Assembly (NCBI GenBank): GCA_963727535.1
Contig: CAVSGR010000008.1
Coordinates: 124,001 to 188,000 of the forward strand
DNA length: 64,000 bases
From: RBG-16-34-14 sp963727535
Lineage (GTDB): Bacteria; Bacteroidota; Ignavibacteria; Ignavibacteriales; Ignavibacteriaceae
Direction: 5' to 3'
The notes under the pieces were generated by a model. The model saw only the letters and a program-made list of their open reading frames with translations, was not told the DNA's origin and ran no database searches. A program made the translations under genes and the position numbers. Positions 62,950 to 64,000 of this stretch are shown here, one piece after another; position 1 is the stretch's first letter; each line of letters starts with the position of its first letter.

Positions 62950-64000
62950 TTATTCATACCTCAATGATTTAACAGGATTTGCTGTTGCTGCTTTAATTGC
63001 TTGGAAGCTTATTGTAGCTAATGCAATTATCAAAGCAATCCCGCCTGATAAAACAAATATCCACCAGCTTATATCAATTCTGTAAGCAAAATCTTGCAGC
63101 CAATTGTTCATAAAATAATATGTAACAGGGACTGCAATAATGTTTGCAATTAAAACCCATTTAATAAAATCCATTGAAAACAACGATACAATTCCCGGTA
63201 CTGTTGCACCAAGAACTTTTCTTATTCCTATTTCTTTTGTTTTATGTGTTATCATTAAAGATGATAATCCTATTAAACCAAGGCACGAAATAAAAATGGA
63301 TAAGAAAGTGAACAGCCCGAATATTTCTGCGGTTTTAATATCGCTTCTATACTGTCTATCAAAAAATTCATTGAGAAATTTGTACTCATAAGGATTACCT
63401 GGAAACATTTTTGAGTAAATCATTTTGATGCTTTCTATCTTCTTTGATAGATTTTTGGTATTAACATCTAAAATGAAATAGTCTCCTCTTGCTGCACACT
63501 CAAAAATTACCGGCTCAATTTCTTTATCAAGAGATTGTTGGTGATAGTCTTTAATAACTCCTATTACGTTTCCAACCTTCCGGTTATCCTGATATATTAA
63601 AGCACCTAATGCCTTCTCAGGTGAAGCGAAGCCGAATGCTTTTACCGCACTTTCATTTATGATTAATGCCCTTGTATTATCTTCTTTTTCACCTTTATCA
63701 CTCTCAAAAAAAAATCTGCCGCAGATTAAATCAATATGGAAAAAGTTCAGATAGTTTTGAGCTATGTAAACAAAAAATACTTGTTTTCCCTGTTCCATTG
63801 ACTGCCCAGCGGGTCTGACTCCTCCGCTTACCTCACCATTTTCCATACCAGGAATAATTGATGAAAAAGTGGCATCTTCTATTAAAGATTTATTTTGAAT
63901 CTCATTTATAAATGTTTCGTAGAACCTTGTTAAATCTCCCCCTGCTCTGCGTAAATTACCAGGGATGTTCACTATTAGTTTCTGTTTTATATTAAACCCA
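62950..64000 (-). CDS. ABC transporter permease, MacB/FtsX type, C-terminal part, cut by the window edge
   Basis: The visible 350 codons run from the window edge to the stop at 62950. They hold the second periplasmic domain and the second FtsX unit (SLMITHKTKEIGIRKVLGAT, then AIKAATANPVKSLRYE). The frame stays open to position 64000, where it reads GFNIKQKLIVNIPGNLRR. This matches the segment LGFNKENVVLVSF of its neighbour, so the GTG at 63972 is not the true start. The gene continues to the right. Confidence 0.9.
   Translation of the reverse strand, partial: GFNIKQKLIVNIPGNLRRAGGDLTRFYETFINEIQNKSLIEDATFSSIIPGMENGEVSGGVRPAGQSMEQGKQVFFVYIAQNYLNFFHIDLICGRFFFESDKGEKEDNTRALIINESAVKAFGFASPEKALGALIYQDNRKVGNVIGVIKDYHQQSLDKEIEPVIFECAARGDYFILDVNTKNLSKKIESIKMIYSKMFPGNPYEYKFLNEFFDRQYRSDIKTAEIFGLFTFLSIFISCLGLIGLSSLMITHKTKEIGIRKVLGATVPGIVSLFSMDFIKWVLIANIIAVPVTYYFMNNWLQDFAYRIDISWWIFVLSGGIALIIALATISFQAIKAATANPVKSLRYE

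Overview
The window is AT-rich bacterial DNA using the standard code. It most likely comes from a member of the Ignavibacteria or a close Bacteroidota/Chlorobiota relative. The evidence is three secreted proteins with a type IX secretion (T9SS) C-terminal sorting region of the NYPNPFNPST kind, TonB-dependent receptors that begin with a CarboxypepD_reg-like domain, a 31-residue AURKAIP1/COX24-type basic protein, FtsX/MacB-type permeases in tandem, and hairpin repeats built on GTCATTCTGA and CTGAGCGNAGTCGAAG. Assignment below phylum level is inference.

Positions 1-9,900 hold a sugar-acid (glucuronide) utilisation locus. On the minus strand, from right to left, it carries a TonB receptor, a T9SS-secreted beta-helix protein, a GH2 beta-glucuronidase and a sodium:solute symporter that runs off the left edge. 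A GntR-LacI-type repressor, a phytanoyl-CoA-dioxygenase-like gene and a divergent UroD/MtaA-like gene follow. All of these except the repressor are broken by frameshifts. Where I could reconstruct the break it is a one-base change in a short homopolymer with conserved protein on both sides. The locus is therefore either freshly decayed or, quite possibly, intact and poorly sequenced. Two copies of an inverted repeat (TACCTGG-N4-CCAGGTA type) mark its operators. An L-fucose-isomerase-like gene follows, probably part of the same catabolism.

Positions 11,800-16,200 hold a deletion scar with an hsdM fragment, tRNA-Thr(CGU), the COX24-like gene, a zinc-ribbon/TPR membrane protein, an HU-family protein and an S9 peptidase. 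Positions 16,300-19,600 form a copper cassette: an HMA-AraC fusion regulator, a CopZ-like chaperone and CopA. Positions 19,700-31,900 are housekeeping and transport: a HExxH protein, a GMP-reductase/IMPDH-like enzyme, a small four-helix-bundle gene flanked by octamer repeats, oligoendopeptidase F, CorA, a lipoprotein, two thioredoxin-fold proteins, a DUF4286 protein, a fragment of an anion symporter, an OPT transporter with its partner, and an M23 peptidase.

Positions 31,900-50,000 carry two T9SS-secreted proteins (one split by a frameshift), gatB, lepB, a large TonB receptor, a tandem M16 peptidase pair, a divergent-deacetylase-like protein, an enoyl-CoA hydratase, membrane proteins and truA. 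Positions 50,000-64,000 carry a six-PAS hybrid histidine kinase, a short remnant of an FtsX permease, a beta-propeller protein, an unusual transglutaminase-formylglycine-generating-enzyme fusion, a winged-helix regulator with its membrane partner, and three tandem MacB/FtsX permeases, the last cut by the right edge. I see no CRISPR array, rRNA, prophage or insertion sequence.
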